From the NCBI GenBank assembly GCA_027886175.1, contig JAJNNQ010000009.1:15535501-15599500 (forward strand): a stretch of 64,000 nt of DNA. The letters run 5' to 3'. Positions 60,046-64,000 of the stretch are shown here, one piece after another. The notes under the pieces were generated by a model, which ran no database searches, had not been told where the DNA came from, and saw only the letters and a program-made list of their open reading frames with translations. The position numbers and the translations under genes were made by a program. Position 1 is the first letter of the stretch, and each line of letters starts with the position of its first letter. The stretch comes from Phylloscopus collybita (taxonomy: Eukaryota > Chordata > Aves > Passeriformes > Phylloscopidae).

Positions 60046-63000
60046 GATTCTGGGGAGAGCAGAGCTGCCCTTGCCACATGTCACCCACACATTATGCACT
60101 CACTGACTGTGGGTTTTGCAGTAAGGCTACTGGGAGAAAACAAAGAACTGTGATCTAGGAAATATTTGCATATTGGCTGCATATTCCTCTAGCTCAGCTG
60201 CCTGCAATATATCACGCATTAAAGGATTTTATGGTGTAGTATAGAAAAAGTACACCTTGCAATATAGCCTTCAGAGGCATCTTCTGGGGAAAAAATGGAT
60301 ATCTGCCAATGTATTAAATTTTATTTTATAAACAAAGAATAAAAGCAACAGCGGCAAAAAATAATACTTTGATGCCTTCTTAAAAAAAATACAAAATACA
60401 AGAATGCAAGATGGGATTTTACAGTGTGCATTTTGATTTAGAAGTAAAGATCTCCATGATCATTGTGGAAGTAATTTATTAGCTCATAAATCATCTGGGA
60501 TCTTCTGAAAATATCCATAGGAAATTTTACATTCTTTAATTAACTACCAGGGGATATTTGAAAGAGGGTGAAGCTGATACATTTTGTACACACACCCACA
60601 CACATACTTGCATGCACACAACCCCTCTTTTAACTTGCAACAAATCCCAAGAAATCAGCAAAAACTACAGAATGAATAGAATTATCCAGAGATTTTGAGT
60701 TCAGTTCTGAAATCAACAAACACAGGCTTTTGTTAGTCTGGACCCAAATTTCTGTTCTTTATTCTTAGCCCAAATAAAGCTTCTGTTCAACTAACAGCAA
60801 AACCAGCAACATTTCCCTGATATAGATGCCTGGTTTATTTTGTGTTCTTAGCTCTGTGCTTCACTGCTTATTTTTTATCTTAAGTTTCAGTGGCTTTTAA
60901 AGACACCTGCATATGTTTTCACCACTACTGTCAGACCTGGAAAACCACTAGAGTCTATCACATGTACAACTTGTTCATGACTTACCTGAGAAGGGTATGG
61001 CAAACATATCTGTAATTTTTGGCATTAATGAGCAATTATTGCAAAACTGTTGATAGATATATTATTCATGAGATGAATACTTGAAATGTCTGGGTTCATG
61101 CTTTAGCTGACTTAACATCAGTTGACAGTATATTTCTTGTATCTTGTAAGAAGTTTATTGCAGTAATTGTCTGACTGCATAGGTTTCAAGATGGCATTAC
61201 TTGGCTCAGCTGGTGCCTTCACCAGCAAATAATCCCATGAAATTGGCAGGACAATTCAAGACATAGGAGACTCTAAACGTAAAATTTACTCTTCTAGCTC
61301 ATGCAAGATGTGTGCATATTGGTTAAATTCCATTGTTTCCTGGGATTGTATAAGGGAAGTTTTCATTTCCTGGTGCTTCTTGATACCTTTATGACCATTT
61401 CATCATTTTAGACAGAGTTTTAAAGAATGCTACCCACTTGTTTAAAAATGAACCAGAAGAACAAATTTGTTACGGCATGGATTTTATGACAAGGGTTTTG
61501 TTATGGTTGCATTTCTTCTGAGATTGAAAGGTGAATATTTCAGTACTGTACTCCTTCAGGGGCGCTGGGTTTCACTGAGATGGGCATATTCCTGTCCCTA
61601 GCTTTGAAATTATTTCAGAATCAATGTCATTATGTTACAGTTAATAACATAAAAGAATGTCTTTCATCTCCAGAAGCAATTTACAGCTTACAATAAACTG
61701 GCACATAAACTCTTCAGAAAGATCACTTTGGGCATTAACTTCTGCCGCACCTTAGAAATCTATTTAGTCATGAGTCAAAATGTTTTTCTGAGCGGACCTT
61801 AGAGCCTGCGGTTCTTTGATTAAACTTACCACATGATAAAGTGAATGTTAGAATAGCTCCTTAATACAGGTGCAGTGTACCAAAAACACAGGTTATGCTC
61901 ACTGTGATTTTGAGGGGAAGCTTTGATTTTTGTTAATCTGATAATACAAGAATAGCATATGAGGGGTTATTCTGCTTTTTGCTGGTATTAACACTGGAAC
62001 CAAAGTTAAGCTTTAATACCGAGGCCAGCTGTTATCTCTTTCCTTACAGCTTTAACTGCAGTGCCTTCATATATTTTAGGGAATGCTGATTTTTATTGAT
62101 TATGGGTTACTTTAATTTATTTAATTCTCTGGCTCAATTATTAAGAGAAGATGTATATCAAGATACAAATGTCACTTATCATAAATTAAGTTCTTTAATG
62201 CAATTATTATCTTAGGCAGGTCTGAGCAAGCAAGGCTGTTTTCTGTCTGGGATTCATAACTAGACCATTTAAGTATTTGGGGTTTATTGTTCACTTGCTT
62301 CATAGGAGATCAGTGAAAGCATCAAAGTAACTGAGTAGATTACGTAAACCATAATACAATTATTGATTTGGGAATACATGTACATTGTTGTTCTAAGAGG
62401 ATTTCTGTAAGAACCCAAAAGCTAAGACTTTGAGAGTTTAGGTGGGAGTCACTGAAGGTTTTTTTAAACTTTCTTCTATTGCATCAGGTTCAAAATAGGT
62501 TTTCAGGGGTTGGTAGTGCAAGATTTTGCAGAGCTAGTAAAAATATAAGGACCAGAAAACAATTACTTTGAAATCACACTATTAGAAGTATAAATAATAA
62601 AAGGATTTATTTATGAATGCAGTATTACTTGCCAGTTGTCTCCTTTTTCTGTTTCTAATCACAGCTGCACTCCACTCTTTGTTTTCTCTGCAACCTCAGT
62701 TATTGAGGTGGGCTTCCATTTCTGGAGATGATCTTGAGTGTGCTCACATTTGGGAACTTCTTCCATTTTAATGTGACTGCAGGCAACTTTGAAAAGCTGC
62801 TCCCTGTTGCAATCTATGGCAATGCTCTCTCCACGACTGGAACTGACAGACTTGCATTGCCTCCTTACTATTCTGTTATTACTCACATTGTTACATCATA
62901 TAATTTATTTTCGTTATTATGTCATGTCCATATGTTTATGATGATCATTCCAATAATTTATTTTGCCCATGACTGAAACAAGTGGCATGTCACTAGCAAT

Positions 63001-64000
63001 GTAACAATATATTTAAAACTTTTTCTTAATACATTTTCTCCTCTATTCCTTCTCAAACCTTCCTGGGATCTTTCAGGTCCTTGAAGTTATTTCTGCAGCC
63101 ATGGCCCTTAGGAGGCGTGGGAGGACTGCGAGGCAGAAGCAGCAGTGGTCAGTGGAGTCTGGTTCTATTAACTGCAGACCCCTCCCCTGTCATAAATGTA
63201 AAATCTTTCCATAAATCACATTTTCTTTCACACATTCTTCTTCCATTCTCACTTCATCTATCTTTTATGTTGCTTTGTTTCCTGCTCTTTTTTGCATTAA
63301 TAAACGGAGCACAGTTCTAGGAAATTTTTCTCTCCCCCTTATTGAATAGATTTGGTTGCAATGCTGCTGAAAAGCATAAGCATTATTTAAGCCTGAACAA
63401 AGGAAATGTCACACAACTTGTAACTTGAAGCATACCAACTTTAATTTTGTCCTTGAAATGAAGAAAGCAATTTTTGCATTATTAAAGACTAGATTTTTTT
63501 TTTAACAGCAAGTTTCCTTAAAACAAAGGCTGTACATAGAGAACTAAACATTTCCTAGTCCTTCTGCTCCAATTTTTCACACTTTGAATGTATGAAGCCA
63601 CTGGAGCTTATACTTCTGGAGGAACATAGGAGAGCTGAGATAGATGGAATATTGTACTCTGCATCTTATGCTCATTGTATGGAAAGATGCATGAATTTTC
63701 TTCCTGCTGAATTTTTAGCATGCTATTCTGGGTGAGCAATACCTTACGGCTGGCAGCCAACTGACTGCCAAGGCTGGATTTGATCATGGCTAGTGTGAGG
63801 CACTGGATCACTGAGATTCCACATCTGTCAAATAAGGAGTTGGGGCCTCATTATCACAAGGCACATGGTACCAGCAGTTTCCCTTGAAAATGCCTGCCTG
63901 ACAGCACCCTGACTTTGACTTCATCTGTACAGAACATGCAATGGAAATGGCAGAGCACAGGAGGCAAGATGCAAGCATTAAAGAGCATTCTCTACAGCTT
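60046..64000. other. Unique AT-rich non-coding DNA
   Basis: No gene or transposon was recognised. It includes a CA-rich patch at 60586-60620. The part at about 62000-62450 is AT-rich and repeat-free with many TAAT/ATTA words (see findings). Open frames are at most about 82 codons, without motifs. Confidence 0.5.
60586..60620 (+). repeat. Imperfect (CA)n patch
   Basis: Interrupted CA repeats (ACACACACCCACACACATAC, then CATGCACACA). A simple repeat. Confidence 0.75.

Noticed and set aside
1..64000. CRISPR arrays, bacterial operons, phage or plasmid modules
   Set aside because: No regularly spaced repeats, no dense coding and no ribosome-binding context; the sequence is clearly vertebrate.

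Overview
The window is vertebrate nuclear DNA, AT-rich, and very probably from a bird. The evidence is CR1 LINE fragments with the typical CR1 3' end (copies of the octamer ATTCTGTG) and several avian-style solo LTRs, with no recognisable mammalian SINEs or L1. A neoavian or passerine genome is my best guess from the LTR styles recalled from memory, not from a database search. No bacterial-type features (operons, CRISPR, tRNA or rRNA genes, plasmid functions) are present.

I found no protein-coding gene I can support. Open frames are short (longest 178 codons), interrupted and of biased composition, and the longest lies mostly inside an LTR. The window therefore looks like a gene desert or the interior of one or more very long introns. 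The only coding-like homology is a decayed CR1 reverse transcriptase relic at 5.7-7.0 kb.

Layout: 0-5.7 kb unique AT-rich DNA; 5.73-6.99 kb an old CR1 (minus) keeping reverse transcriptase motifs and the 3' end; 7.15-7.92 kb a solo LTR with perfect 5-bp target duplications; 7.96-8.37 kb a CR1 3' fragment (plus); 12.24-12.51 kb a CR1 3' fragment (minus); 15.69-16.11 kb an unexplained GC-rich island; 21.55-25.10 kb a cluster of three different LTRs plus a worn CR1 tail; 25.1-52.3 kb mostly unique AT-rich DNA holding a perfect 29-bp hairpin at 40.5 kb, a G/T-rich strand-asymmetric tract at 48.8 kb and a cryptic-exon-like signal at 34.0 kb; 52.29-54.30 kb a second LTR cluster; 59.74-60.04 kb another short solo LTR; then unique AT-rich DNA to the end.

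Two LTR families occur twice each: a ~0.7-0.76 kb family in direct orientation (22.2 and 52.3 kb) and a ~0.3 kb family in inverted orientation (24.8 and 59.7 kb). Target-site duplications located by eye fix the LTR edges to the base for both ~0.3 kb copies, for the first ~0.7 kb copy and for the 7.15 kb LTR. All look like solo LTRs: no gag, pol or env sequence was found beside them. The most unusual single object is the near-perfect hairpin at 40510-40575. I saw no new multi-gene system.
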